A stretch of DNA of 53,479 bases from Arthrobacter bambusae (lineage in GTDB: Bacteria > Actinomycetota > Actinomycetes > Actinomycetales > Micrococcaceae): positions 1-53,479 of the forward strand of contig NZ_JAHHZS010000029.1 of NCBI RefSeq assembly GCF_022606295.1. The letters run 5' to 3'. The translations under genes and the position numbers were made by a program. The notes under the pieces are model-generated. The model had not been told where the DNA came from. It saw nothing but the letters and a program-made list of their open reading frames with translations, and did not search any database. This document shows, in pieces, positions 1-8,564 of the stretch. Numbering within the stretch: the stretch's first letter is position 1; every line of letters begins with the position of its first letter.

Positions 1-14
1 TCGCCGTAGGGGGG

Positions 15-56
15 CCCCCCCCCCCCGCCCCCCCCCCCCCCCCCCCCCCCCCCCCC
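15..56. repeat. C homopolymer tract at window edge
   Basis: A run of 42 bases that are all C except one G, preceded by a short G run. It lies 13 bases beyond the stop codon of the permease gene. Such long homopolymers are rarely stable in real genomes and often appear at contig ends, so an assembly or sequencing artefact is the likeliest explanation. Confidence 0.85.
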
Positions 57-69
57 GACGCTGCCATGT

Positions 70-2058
70 TCAGCCCACGTGGACCCACGGCCTGCGCGTG
101 ATGTCCGGTTCGGCTTCGCGGAGCACTTCGCGGGTCACCGGTGCGATCTCGCCCTCGCCGAAGAAGAGGAACTTGCTCAGGTTGGCGATGGGGTTGCCTT
201 CGGTCCAGCGGAAATAGATGTGCGGCATCAGTCCCGTCACGTCGCGGATGTGGAGGAGCACTGCGGCCAGCGTGTTGGGCACGTTGTTGCTGTGGATCTC
301 GAGGATCTTGAAACCGTGACGGCGTATGCCCTGGACGAGGAGTTCCTGCTCGAAGTCGGAGCTGTCATCGACGATGATCTCGATGAAAATCGCGTCGCTG
401 TCCACCGGCAAGTGGTTGGCCTGCTGGGCGTGCTGCAGCTTCAGCTGGTACCGGTCTGCGCTCAGCCGCTTGGGCTCGTGCGCGATGATCCGGATGGGGC
501 CTTCCTCGTTGGAGGCCGTGAACTCGAGGGCCATCTGGTCCATCTTGATGTGGGTAGCCCTCAGTTCGAAGGACCGGCGTACCCGCGACGCGAAGCTGAC
601 CAGGACAATGCCCAGGATGAACAGTGCCGCGATCCTGATGCCGTCCGGGCGTTCCACGACATTGGCCACTGTGGTGTAGGCGAAGACCACAGCCACCACC
701 CCGAAAGCGATGGTCTTGCCCCTCTCTTTTTTCCGGCGTGCGGACAGGGTGACCGCTATCGAGGCCGAAGTCATGAGCACCAGGACGCCGGTGGCGTACG
801 CGCCGCCTTGGGCCTCCACGTTCGCCTCGAAGACCAAGGTGATGATGAATCCAACGGCCGTGAAGACCAGGACCAGTGGGCGGACCGCTTTGGTCCACGC
901 CGGGGCCATGCCGAAGCGCGGCAGGTAGCGCGGCACGAGGTTCAGCAAGCCGGCCATGGCAGAAGCGCCGGCAAACCACAGGATGGCGATGGTGCTGATG
1001 TCATAGACCGTGCCGAAGCCGTCGCCCAGGAATTGGTGCGCAAGGAAGGCGAGGGCTCGTCCGTCTGCCTTCCCTCCCGGCTGGAATTCGGCGGCCGGAA
1101 TCAGGAATGTGGTGATGAAGCTGGAAGCCACCAGGAAGGCACTCATGATGAGCGCCGCCGTCGTGAGCAGTTTGTGGGTGCCGCGGATGCGGCCCGCCGG
1201 ATTTTCCTCCGTGTCGCTGGGGCTGCCCTTGATCTGTGGCATGACCGCGACGCCGGTTTCGAATCCTGAGAGGCCGAGCGCAAGCTTCGGGAAAACCAGG
1301 AGCGCGATGCCCACCATGATCAACGGGTTGCCGTGCTGTTGGTTCAGTGCGGCCCACCAGTCGGTCACCACATGTGCCTCGGTCACTACGTGCACCAAGC
1401 CGACCGCGACGACGACGGCGTTCAGCACCAGGTAGATGCCCACCAGAACGACGGCGACGTTGATGGCTTCCTTGAATCCCCGGAGGAACACCACGCCCAG
1501 CCCGGCGATGAGCGCCAGGGTGATGGTGATTTCCTGCCCGTGGAGCCATTCCGGGGCAAAGGGGTTTTCGATGGCGTGGGCGCTCGCGTCGGCGGCGGAG
1601 AGGGTCATGGTGATCATGAAGTCCGTCGCGGCGAATCCCAGCAAGGCGAGCACGAAGAGTTTGCCGCCCCAGCGGGGGAGGAGCCGCTCGAGCATCGCGA
1701 TGGAGCCTTCGCCACGCGCGCTTTCGGAAGCGACCCGGCGGTAGACCGGCAGGGCGCCGAGCAAGGTGACGGCGACCAGGACGATCGTGGCCAGCGGCGA
1801 GACGATGCCGGCCGCGAGCGCGGCAATCGCGGGCTGGTAGCCGAGCGTGGAGAAGTAGTCGACGCCGGTGAGGCACATGACTTTCCACCAGGACTGGGGC
1901 GTGTGGTCCTCGTCCGGTTTGCCGTGTGGACCCTGGCGCTTTCCCGATGTTTCAGGCATTCCGTCAAGCAGCCAACGCTTGAATTGCCCCTGCTTGATGT
2001 CTCCCGCGGGTCTGCGCCGGTCAGAGGGTTCGGCAGGCGGCCTGGTCAGCGTTGTCAC
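70..2058 (-). CDS. APC-superfamily permease with C-terminal cytosolic domain
   Basis: Membrane transporter of the amino acid/polyamine/organocation (APC) superfamily, 662 residues. After a charged N-terminus of about 55 residues, the segment around GVDYFSTLGYQPAIAALAAG looks like the unwound first helix of APC carriers. About 12 hydrophobic segments follow to roughly residue 500. The last 160 residues are soluble and include a stretch rich in acidic residues (VDDSSDFEQELL), so the protein is longer than simple amino acid permeases, which have about 450 to 500 residues. The start is GTG, preceded by AAAGGA. The gene diverges from the sialidase gene and ends next to the C tract. The substrate cannot be read from sequence; an amino acid or a cation is plausible. 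Confidence 0.8.
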   Translation of the reverse strand: MTTLTRPPAEPSDRRRPAGDIKQGQFKRWLLDGMPETSGKRQGPHGKPDEDHTPQSWWKVMCLTGVDYFSTLGYQPAIAALAAGIVSPLATIVLVAVTLLGALPVYRRVASESARGEGSIAMLERLLPRWGGKLFVLALLGFAATDFMITMTLSAADASAHAIENPFAPEWLHGQEITITLALIAGLGVVFLRGFKEAINVAVVLVGIYLVLNAVVVAVGLVHVVTEAHVVTDWWAALNQQHGNPLIMVGIALLVFPKLALGLSGFETGVAVMPQIKGSPSDTEENPAGRIRGTHKLLTTAALIMSAFLVASSFITTFLIPAAEFQPGGKADGRALAFLAHQFLGDGFGTVYDISTIAILWFAGASAMAGLLNLVPRYLPRFGMAPAWTKAVRPLVLVFTAVGFIITLVFEANVEAQGGAYATGVLVLMTSASIAVTLSARRKKERGKTIAFGVVAVVFAYTTVANVVERPDGIRIAALFILGIVLVSFASRVRRSFELRATHIKMDQMALEFTASNEEGPIRIIAHEPKRLSADRYQLKLQHAQQANHLPVDSDAIFIEIIVDDSSDFEQELLVQGIRRHGFKILEIHSNNVPNTLAAVLLHIRDVTGLMPHIYFRWTEGNPIANLSKFLFFGEGEIAPVTREVLREAEPDITRRPWVHVG

Positions 2059-2217
2059 ATGGTCCTTTCGCGCAGCCTGGAAGCTGCTCCAGATGGAGCG
2101 TACGGGCGGGGCAGGGAGGGGATGCCCGTCTTTATGGAATCTTTACGCCGCCTGTGAGGGGGGTCACTTCCAGGTGGACACATTCACATCATTTGGCATG
2201 TGAGCAGCATCACGTAG

Positions 2218-2237
2218 CATATAGAACGTCCTATGTT
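2218..2237. promoter_or_regulatory. Inverted repeat, probable operator of the sialidase gene
   Basis: The 14-base near-palindrome ATAGAACGTCCTAT at 2221-2234 has one mismatched pair, and partial symmetry extends outward (CAT...ATG). It lies 34 bases before the sialidase start in the divergent intergenic region. Its size and symmetry suit a GntR-type or LacI-type dimer, but no cognate regulator lies nearby. Confidence 0.45.
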
Positions 2238-2267
2238 GGATGTGAAAACAATACGAAAGGGCTACGC

Positions 2268-4994
2268 ATGAATAACCCGCTACTCAGTGACAGGGCCAGG
2301 GGGCGGCTGCCGTGGAGCAGGCTCGCCGTCTCCATGGCGGCTGCCGCAGCTCTCATGACGTCAACCGTTGTGCCCGCTTACGCTGCGTTGGATCCGTTCC
2401 CGAGTCCCAACGTCCCCTCCAACCCTCCGGGAAGCTACGCCGAGCAGGTCCTCGCTTCGAACGGCGACAACGCCATCGACCCCGTCCTGGGCAAGTACTA
2501 CAGGATCGTCGCGCTCGCGGATTTGGGCGACGGCGTTCTCCTGGCTTCCTACGACGGCCGTCCCGATGGGGGCGATTCTCCTTCGCCCAACTCCATCGTC
2601 CAGCGGCGCAGCACCGACGGCGGAAAGACGTGGGGCAGTCCTACCTTCATCGCGCGGGGACAGTTAAGTTCAGCAGGCGTCCAGAAATACGGTTTCAGCG
2701 ATCCCAGCTACGTCGTGGATAAGGTCACCGGGGCGGTATTCAACTTCCACGTCTACTCCAAGAACCAGGGATTCGCGGGCAGCGTGCTCGGCAATGACGA
2801 TTCCGACCCCAATGTGATCAGCTCCCAAGTGTCCGTTTCCACCGACCGCGGACTCACATGGTCCACGGACCCCGGCAACCAGCCGACCCTGCCCGTTCCG
2901 TCCAGCTATCCGGCGGGTTCGGCCTACGCCGGGTTTGCGGGTCCGCTCATCACCGCCACCGTCAAGCCGAACGGGAGCACCATCAACGGCGTTCCCAACG
3001 TCGGCGGAGTGGTCAGCATGTTCGCCTCGTCGGGTGAGGGTATTCAGCTCAAGTACGGAGCGCATGCCGGAAGGCTCATCCAGCAGTTTGCCGGAACCAT
3101 CGTCCAGCCCGATGGGAACCGCCAGATCCAGGCCTACAGCGTCTATTCCGATGACCATGGCAAGTCCTGGAACATGGGCACGCCCACCGGAACCGGCATG
3201 GACGAGAACAAGACGGTGGAACTCTCCGACGGCCGCGTCATGTTGAACTCGAGGGACAGCACCGGCGCCAATCCGCACTTCCGCAAAGTGGCGTATTCCT
3301 CCGACGGCGGAGTCACCTACACCACGCCTGTTGCGGAGACGCAGCTCCCGGATCCGCGGAACAACGGTTCCATCACCCGGATGTATCCGGATGCCGCAGC
3401 GGGATCGGCGGACGCCAAGAAGCTGCTGTTCTCCAACTCGCCCACACCCACCGCCGGTGGCGCGCGCGTAGACGGCACGGTCCGCTACTCCGCCGACGAC
3501 GGCAAGACGTGGGGCTCCTCGCGCGTCTTCAAGGCCGGAAGCATGTCCTACTCCACCCTGAGCGCCCTGTCGGACGGTACTTTCGGCGTCCTGTACGAAG
3601 GTGACAACAACACCATCACCTTCGGGAAATTCGACACCGCCTGGCTGAGCCCGGTTGCCGCCGTCGTTGTCCCGGGTGCGGTCACCGTCACGAACGGCGG
3701 CAGTGCGCAGCTCAGCGTGACCGTCACCAACAACGACAGCTCGCCGCTTCCCGCGTCGACCGTCAGCCTCGACGCGTTGCAGGATTGGACGTCGACGACG
3801 GCGGACCTCGCCTCCCTCGATCCGGGCGCCTCGGCGACTGTGCAGCTGACTGTCGCGGCGCCGTCGTACGCCAAAGCAGGCGCGGTACCCCTGACGGCCA
3901 GGTTGAACGTCGGCGGGGCCTCGATGACAGCGCCGGTATCAGTGACCGTTGCGGGTGGTTCTGCAGGCAACGTGGTGGGCGCCTACATTTTCGGTGCCCG
4001 CAACGACGCCGGAAGGGACCTGGCAAGCCACCCGTACACGGCGGGCAGCCCAGTGCCCTACAAGTTCCGGGTGTACAGCACGGGCAACGTCACTGAATCC
4101 GTTGTCCCCCAGTCCGGCAACTTCCAGCCGTTCCTGCCGCCGGGTTCGGGCAACTGCCGGTTCAGTGCCCTCGGTGTGTGGGGCAATTACCTCTGCGGAA
4201 CCCCGCAGCACACCGTGACGGCGGACGAAGCGGCGCAGGGATTCTTTGTCCCGATCACTGTCTGGCAGGTAACGGGAGCCGGCGCCGCCACCCAGAATTA
4301 CACCGTCACGGGTGACGAGGTGGACCTGCTGGTCCGCAATCCCCAGTTGAGCGGATCGGTGGTGTCCACGTTCAACGATGTGGACGGGGACGGGTTTGCC
4401 GGTCCGGGCGACACAGTGACCTTCGCCTACACCGTCACGAACACGGGCAATGTGGCCTTGACGGACCTTTCGGCTGCGGCCCTTGGATTGTCCAAGCCGA
4501 CCCTGGCCGTGGGTGAGTCGGTCAACCTCACCTCCACCTACACACTGACCGAGGCCGACATTGCTGCCAAGCAGCTCCCGGCCACGACCATCCCTGTCAG
4601 TGCGAACAACGGCGCCAAGCTTGCATCGCTTCAGCTGGACAGGCAAGCCGTCGCCCTGAAGGTCAAGCCTGCCATGCCCGGTTCGGAACCTGCCTTGGCT
4701 TCCCAGGAGTTGATCGGTGCCCATCCGCCGCTGGACTTGGGGCTCGGTACGGACAAATACCGCGGCGGCCAGACCGTGACGGTCCACAACGTGGAGTACG
4801 GCCAGTGGTACTACGTCTACCTGAACAAGCGCAGCTACCGTCTGGGCTGGTTCTTCCCGTCGCAGCAAAACACGCTGTCCTTCGTCCTGCCCAACGACGT
4901 GAAAAACGGCATGGACAGCCTCGTCGTGCTCGATTCGGAAGGCCATCAAGTGTCATTCGGAGACTTCCAAGTGACGCCTTTCGGGAGCAAGTAG
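2268..4994 (+). CDS. Secreted multidomain exo-alpha-sialidase (GH33-like)
   Basis: Predicted secreted neuraminidase that would release terminal sialic acids from glycans. The start is ATG 2268, with AAAGGG upstream and a clear signal peptide (about residues 15-41, ending AYA). The catalytic six-blade propeller is marked by five Asp boxes near residues 115 (STDGGKTWG), 191 (STDRGLTWS), 294 (SDDHGKSWN), 344 (SSDGGVTYT) and 408 (SADDGKTWG). YYRIVALADLGDGVLLASYDGRP corresponds to the N-terminal RIP-type region with its arginine. Residues of roughly 460-560 resemble a NEW3 domain, and a later segment (DVDGDGFAGPGDTVTF) resembles DUF11-type beta domains. There is no LPXTG anchor. The full length is 908 residues. 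No nan uptake or catabolic genes are in the window. Confidence 0.85.
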   Translation: MNNPLLSDRARGRLPWSRLAVSMAAAAALMTSTVVPAYAALDPFPSPNVPSNPPGSYAEQVLASNGDNAIDPVLGKYYRIVALADLGDGVLLASYDGRPDGGDSPSPNSIVQRRSTDGGKTWGSPTFIARGQLSSAGVQKYGFSDPSYVVDKVTGAVFNFHVYSKNQGFAGSVLGNDDSDPNVISSQVSVSTDRGLTWSTDPGNQPTLPVPSSYPAGSAYAGFAGPLITATVKPNGSTINGVPNVGGVVSMFASSGEGIQLKYGAHAGRLIQQFAGTIVQPDGNRQIQAYSVYSDDHGKSWNMGTPTGTGMDENKTVELSDGRVMLNSRDSTGANPHFRKVAYSSDGGVTYTTPVAETQLPDPRNNGSITRMYPDAAAGSADAKKLLFSNSPTPTAGGARVDGTVRYSADDGKTWGSSRVFKAGSMSYSTLSALSDGTFGVLYEGDNNTITFGKFDTAWLSPVAAVVVPGAVTVTNGGSAQLSVTVTNNDSSPLPASTVSLDALQDWTSTTADLASLDPGASATVQLTVAAPSYAKAGAVPLTARLNVGGASMTAPVSVTVAGGSAGNVVGAYIFGARNDAGRDLASHPYTAGSPVPYKFRVYSTGNVTESVVPQSGNFQPFLPPGSGNCRFSALGVWGNYLCGTPQHTVTADEAAQGFFVPITVWQVTGAGAATQNYTVTGDEVDLLVRNPQLSGSVVSTFNDVDGDGFAGPGDTVTFAYTVTNTGNVALTDLSAAALGLSKPTLAVGESVNLTSTYTLTEADIAAKQLPATTIPVSANNGAKLASLQLDRQAVALKVKPAMPGSEPALASQELIGAHPPLDLGLGTDKYRGGQTVTVHNVEYGQWYYVYLNKRSYRLGWFFPSQQNTLSFVLPNDVKNGMDSLVVLDSEGHQVSFGDFQVTPFGSK

Positions 4995-5022
4995 CCCGGG
5001 CGGGGACATGAGGTGACAAGCT

Positions 5023-5049
5023 GGGCCGGGCTCCGGGGGAGTCCGGCCC
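5023..5049 (+). terminator. Hairpin terminator after sialidase
   Basis: GGGCCGGGCTC pairs with GAGTCCGGCCC across a GC-rich loop, with one G-T wobble, and is followed by a T-rich stretch (GGTCTTGTTGTGG). It begins 28 bases after the sialidase stop. Confidence 0.65.
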
Positions 5050-5178
5050 GGTCTTGTTGTGGTCGAACGAAGGGTCCGTTCTGCTCGTAAACAAGTGATG
5101 CATATAAGGCAACTTTGAGTGTATGATTGGTGTCACAGTCACTGTCCGATCCACCTATTCACAAAGGAGTGGCGCATT

Positions 5179-6243
5179 TTGGAAGAGCTTCGTATTGAGG
5201 CCAACGGCAACCTTGGTCCCATTGATTCGGCCCGAATCCCGCGCTATGCCGGTGCTGCCACCTATGCCCGACTGCCCCGCTTGGACCAGGTATCCAAGGC
5301 CGATGTCACGGTGGTCGGCGTTCCCTTCGACTCCGGTGTTTCCTACCGCCCCGGCGCCCGCTTCGGTGCCAACCATGTGCGTGAGGCCAGCCGCTTGCTG
5401 CGTCCGTACAACCCGGCCTGGGATGTCAGCCCCTTCGAGAACATCCAGGTCGCCGACGCTGGCGACATGGCGGTGAACCCGTTCAACATCAACGAGGCCA
5501 TCGAGACCATCCAGCAGAATGCACTGGACCTGACCGCCAATGGAAGCAAGCTCGTCACGCTTGGCGGCGACCACACGATCGCCCTGCCGCTGCTCCGGGC
5601 CGCCGCCGAACGGGCGGGCGAACCCGTTGCCATGCTGCACTTCGATGCCCACCTGGACACCTGGGACACCTACTTCGGCGCCGAGTACACGCACGGCACC
5701 CCGTTCCGCCGCGCCGTCGAAGAGGGCATCCTGGACACCGAGGCCATCAGCCACGTCGGCACCCGCGGCCCGCTTTACGGCAAGAAAGACCTCGACGACG
5801 ACCACCGCTTCGGCTTCGGCATCGTCACCTCGGCGGACGTCTACTACCAGGGCGTCCTGGAAACCGTGGCCAAGATCCGGGACCGCATCGGCAACCGCCC
5901 GCTGTACATTTCGGTGGACATCGACGTCCTCGATCCGGCCCACGCTCCGGGCACAGGCACGCCTGAAGCCGGCGGCATCACCAGCCGCGAGCTTCTCGAA
6001 ATCATCCGCGGATTCCGTGGCATGAACCTCGTTGGCGCAGACATCGTTGAGGTCGCCCCGGCCTATGACCACGCCGAGATCACCGGCGTCGCAGCCAGCC
6101 ACGTTGCCTACGAGCTCGTCACCCTCATGGCCGACAACGCCGTCGAAGGCAACCGCCACGGCGCGCTCAACGGCTATGCCGCCCAGGCCCTGGGCCAGGA
6201 ATCCCGGCGCCCGGCCGGCTTCGCTCCGGCGGTCACGAAGTGA
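5179..6243 (+). CDS. speB: Ureohydrolase, agmatinase/guanidinobutyrase family
   Basis: Manganese-dependent hydrolase that cleaves a guanidino group to urea plus an amine. All six metal ligands of the family are visible: His132 (GGDHT), Asp156, His158 and Asp160 (HFDAHLD), and Asp247 and Asp249 (VDIDVLDP). The length of 354 residues suits the family. I chose TTG 5179 because AAAGGAG ends 9 bases upstream and the conserved N-terminus begins there (LEELRIEANG); the longer reading frame has no such site. The gene overlaps the next one by 4 bases (GTGA), so the two are co-translated. Agmatinase is the usual label, but a ThDP enzyme as partner fits guanidinobutyrate or a related guanidino acid at least as well. 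No arginine decarboxylase is in the window. Confidence 0.85.
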   Translation: MEELRIEANGNLGPIDSARIPRYAGAATYARLPRLDQVSKADVTVVGVPFDSGVSYRPGARFGANHVREASRLLRPYNPAWDVSPFENIQVADAGDMAVNPFNINEAIETIQQNALDLTANGSKLVTLGGDHTIALPLLRAAAERAGEPVAMLHFDAHLDTWDTYFGAEYTHGTPFRRAVEEGILDTEAISHVGTRGPLYGKKDLDDDHRFGFGIVTSADVYYQGVLETVAKIRDRIGNRPLYISVDIDVLDPAHAPGTGTPEAGGITSRELLEIIRGFRGMNLVGADIVEVAPAYDHAEITGVAASHVAYELVTLMADNAVEGNRHGALNGYAAQALGQESRRPAGFAPAVTK

Positions 6244-7892
6244 CGGACCAGCGCAACGGCGGGGACCTCGTCGTCGAGACCCTCGAGGCGCTCGGCGCGA
6301 AGACGGTCTTCGGGATCCCGGGCCAGCACGCCTTGGGATTGTTCGACGCGATGGGCCGCGGCAATCTGCACTTCGTGTCCTCCCGGGTGGAGAACAACTC
6401 GGCCTTCGCCGCTGACGGATATTCCCGTGCCACGGGTGAGGTCGGGGTCCTGTTCCTGTCCACGGGCCCGGGGGCTCTGACATCCTTGGCCGGCTTGCAG
6501 GAAGCGTATGCGACCGGCGTGCCGATGGTGGTCGTGGCGAGCCAGATCCCCTTGGACGGTCTGGGTGCGCGCCGGAAGGGCATGCTCCACCAGCTCGATG
6601 ACCAGAAGGCCTCGGCCGCGAACGTCACCAAGAGCCAGCGCCTCATCCAGCACGCGTCCGGGATTCCTTCGGCCATCCAGGACGCCTGGACCGAGGCCAT
6701 CTCCTCCCCGCAAGGGCCCGTGTGGATCGAGATTCCGCAGAACGTGCTCCTGGATCCGATCATGGTCCCGCCCGTGGAGGATGCCCTTGCCGAAGCGGCC
6801 GACAACCCGCCGCGCGTGGAGCTGATCCGCGAAGCCGTCAAATGGCTCTCGACGGCGGAGCGGCCGGCGATCATCGCCGGCGGCGGCACCCGCCGTGGCC
6901 GGGCCGAGAAGTCGCTCCTGTCGATCGCCGAGAAACTCCGTGCCCCGGTCATCTGCACTCCCGGTGGCAACGGGGCGTTCCCGTGGACCCACGAGCTGTC
7001 CTTGCAGTCCTGGATCGAAGACCGCCACATGACGGATGTCCTCGAGGACGCCGACGTGCTGATCGTCATCGGTTCCTCCCTGGGTGAGGTAACGTCCAAC
7101 TACTTCACCTTCGAGCCGCGCGGCCGCATCATCCAGATCGACGCCGAACCCCGGGTCCTCGAGTCCAACCGGCCTGGCCTGGGCATCCGCGCCGACGCCG
7201 GCCAGGCGCTTTCCGCGCTCGACGAGGCGTTGCCTCCGGCTGCGACGGCACCGGACTGGCGCGGCGCTACGCCCGAGGCTCTTGTCAAGGAGTCCCTGGC
7301 CAAGGTCAGGGCGCGACTTGAAGAGCAGGACCTCGGCAAGGAACTGAAGTTCATGGCCGACATCCGCGAAGCGGTTCCGGCTGACATGCAGACCTTCTGG
7401 GACATGACCATCTCGGCCTACTGGGGATGGAGCTGCTGGGATTCCCGCGAGGGCCAGTTCCACTCGGCCCAGGGCGCGGGCGGCCTCGGCTACGGCTTCC
7501 CGGCCGCGATCGGCGGTGCCGTGGGGCTGGAAACCGTGGGCAAGCCCGGCCGGGTGCTGGCTGTGTCCGGCGACGGATCCTCCATGTACTCGATCTCCGA
7601 GCTGGCCACCGCCAAGCAGCACAACGTCCCGGTCACCTGGCTGATTGTCGACGACGGCGGCTACGGCATCCTGCGCGAATACATGGTGGGCGCCTTCGGC
7701 AAGGCCACGGCCACAGAGCTCGCCCGTCCCGACTTCGTCAAGCTCGCCGAGGCCTTCGGTGTCCCTGCCCGCAGAGTGGCCCCGGAGGATGTCGGGGACG
7801 CGCTCCGGGAAGGCTTCGCCGCGGACGGTCCCAACGTCGTCGTGGTTGAAACCCTCCTGAAGATGTTCGGCCCCACGCACTTGGGCGACTGA
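6240..7892 (+). CDS. Thiamine diphosphate-dependent enzyme, acetolactate synthase-like
   Basis: A 550-residue ThDP enzyme with the three-domain fold of acetolactate synthase and 2-oxoacid decarboxylases. The N-terminal Pyr domain has FGIPGQH and the cofactor-activating Glu51 (RVENNSAFAADGYSR). The middle domain includes IIAGGGTRRG near residue 215. The C-terminal PP domain carries GDGSS at residues 444-448 and ends the motif with Asp471-Asp472 where Asn-Asn is usual. The start GTG overlaps the ureohydrolase stop. No small regulatory acetolactate synthase subunit is present. The Pseudomonas arginine transaminase pathway pairs a ThDP 2-ketoarginine decarboxylase (AruI) with guanidinobutyrase (GbuA), and this gene pair has the same family make-up. 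The substrate is inferred from context only. Confidence 0.8.
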   Translation: MTDQRNGGDLVVETLEALGAKTVFGIPGQHALGLFDAMGRGNLHFVSSRVENNSAFAADGYSRATGEVGVLFLSTGPGALTSLAGLQEAYATGVPMVVVASQIPLDGLGARRKGMLHQLDDQKASAANVTKSQRLIQHASGIPSAIQDAWTEAISSPQGPVWIEIPQNVLLDPIMVPPVEDALAEAADNPPRVELIREAVKWLSTAERPAIIAGGGTRRGRAEKSLLSIAEKLRAPVICTPGGNGAFPWTHELSLQSWIEDRHMTDVLEDADVLIVIGSSLGEVTSNYFTFEPRGRIIQIDAEPRVLESNRPGLGIRADAGQALSALDEALPPAATAPDWRGATPEALVKESLAKVRARLEEQDLGKELKFMADIREAVPADMQTFWDMTISAYWGWSCWDSREGQFHSAQGAGGLGYGFPAAIGGAVGLETVGKPGRVLAVSGDGSSMYSISELATAKQHNVPVTWLIVDDGGYGILREYMVGAFGKATATELARPDFVKLAEAFGVPARRVAPEDVGDALREGFAADGPNVVVVETLLKMFGPTHLGD

Positions 7893-7910
7893 CTCAAACC
7901 CGCCTCAAAC

Positions 7911-7981
7911 CCCAGCGCGAGCTGGCAGTTGATGACCCCTTTGTCGAAAGACGGGGGCATCTGCTGCCGGCTCGCGCTTGG
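7911..7981. repeat. Long palindromic intergenic element, second family
   Basis: Arms of 29 bases (7911-7939 and 7953-7981) pair with five mismatches around a 13-base loop. The outer core is GCGCGAGC...GCTCGCGC. It lies 18 bases after the ThDP gene stop and may also end its transcript. It is unrelated in sequence to the 66-bp element found at three other places in the window. Confidence 0.75.
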
Positions 7982-8007
7982 TGGTTAACGCGCGTCACAC
8001 ATCATTA

Positions 8008-8052
8008 GTTTCCCAAAGCAATCATTTTGGCGTATAGTTGCTTTAGGCAAAC
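8008..8052 (+). promoter_or_regulatory. MarR promoter with overlapping inverted repeat
   Basis: AAAGCAA at 8015-8021 pairs exactly with TTGCTTT at 8038-8044, and symmetry continues outward (GTTTCCC against AGGCAAAC). The repeat brackets a possible -10 (TATAGT, 8033-8038) and a weak -35 (TTCCCA, 8010-8015) spaced by 17 bases. A MarR dimer bound here would block its own promoter, which is the usual autoregulation of this family. Confidence 0.55.
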
Positions 8053-8070
8053 AAAAGTGAGGTGTCTTCC

Positions 8071-8553
8071 ATGGCTGTCGCATCCAGCACAGCAACCGAA
8101 CTCGTCCATCAGATCTTCGATCTCCAGCGGGTGCTGCGTTGCATCGTGACCTCGAACATCGCGAAAGATGCCGACGTCGGATTCGCGCTGCAGGGTGTCA
8201 TGCGCTTCATCGGCGAGGGGGAGTCCCGGGCCACGAAGCTAGCCTCCCGCCTCGGCGTCAGCCCCCCGGTCCTCAGCAGGCACATCGCCGAACTCGAGGA
8301 ACTCGGCCTGGTGGTCCGCCGCCCCGATCCCGCCGACGGCCGCGCGCAATTGGTGGCCCTTTCGGAATCCGGGATTGAGAAGGTCCGGGACTTCGAAGAA
8401 CAGCGCAGCCTCAACCTGCGGGCCTACCTCGCGGAATGGAGCGAGGAAGACGCCTTGGAAGCAGGGCAGGTCTTGGAGAAATTGACCACATCACTCAACT
8501 ATTCAGTCCGGGCAACGGCGGCCGGCTCCCACCACTCGAACCACACAGCTTAG
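8071..8553 (+). CDS. MarR-family transcriptional regulator
   Basis: Winged-helix repressor of 160 residues, the usual MarR length. The recognition-helix region SRATKLASRLGVSPPVLSRHIAELEELGLV is followed by the wing (RRPDPADGRAQLVALSESG), and helices at both ends would form the dimer interface. The start ATG 8071 is preceded by GTGAGG; an in-frame GTG nine bases earlier is possible but lacks a good ribosome site. The exporter gene starts 11 bases after its stop, so the two form an operon. MarR proteins next to DHA2 exporters usually respond to the exported compound; here the ligand may be related to the substrate of the upstream ureohydrolase/ThDP pair. Confidence 0.9.
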   Translation: MAVASSTATELVHQIFDLQRVLRCIVTSNIAKDADVGFALQGVMRFIGEGESRATKLASRLGVSPPVLSRHIAELEELGLVVRRPDPADGRAQLVALSESGIEKVRDFEEQRSLNLRAYLAEWSEEDALEAGQVLEKLTTSLNYSVRATAAGSHHSNHTA

Positions 8554-8564
8554 GAGCAGCAGCA

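Noticed and set aside
2670..3278. Minus-strand frame of 202 codons inside the sialidase gene
   Set aside because: High-GC shadow frame; the plus strand has signal peptide and five Asp boxes.
5050..5178. Riboswitch before the ureohydrolase gene, such as a guanidine sensor
   Set aside because: The leader is short and I could not find the paired helices or conserved bases of a known guanidine riboswitch class.
6240..7892. Biosynthetic acetolactate synthase (ilvB)
   Set aside because: No small subunit gene adjoins, the gene is translationally coupled to a ureohydrolase, and the ThDP motif ends in Asp-Asp; a catabolic role is more likely.
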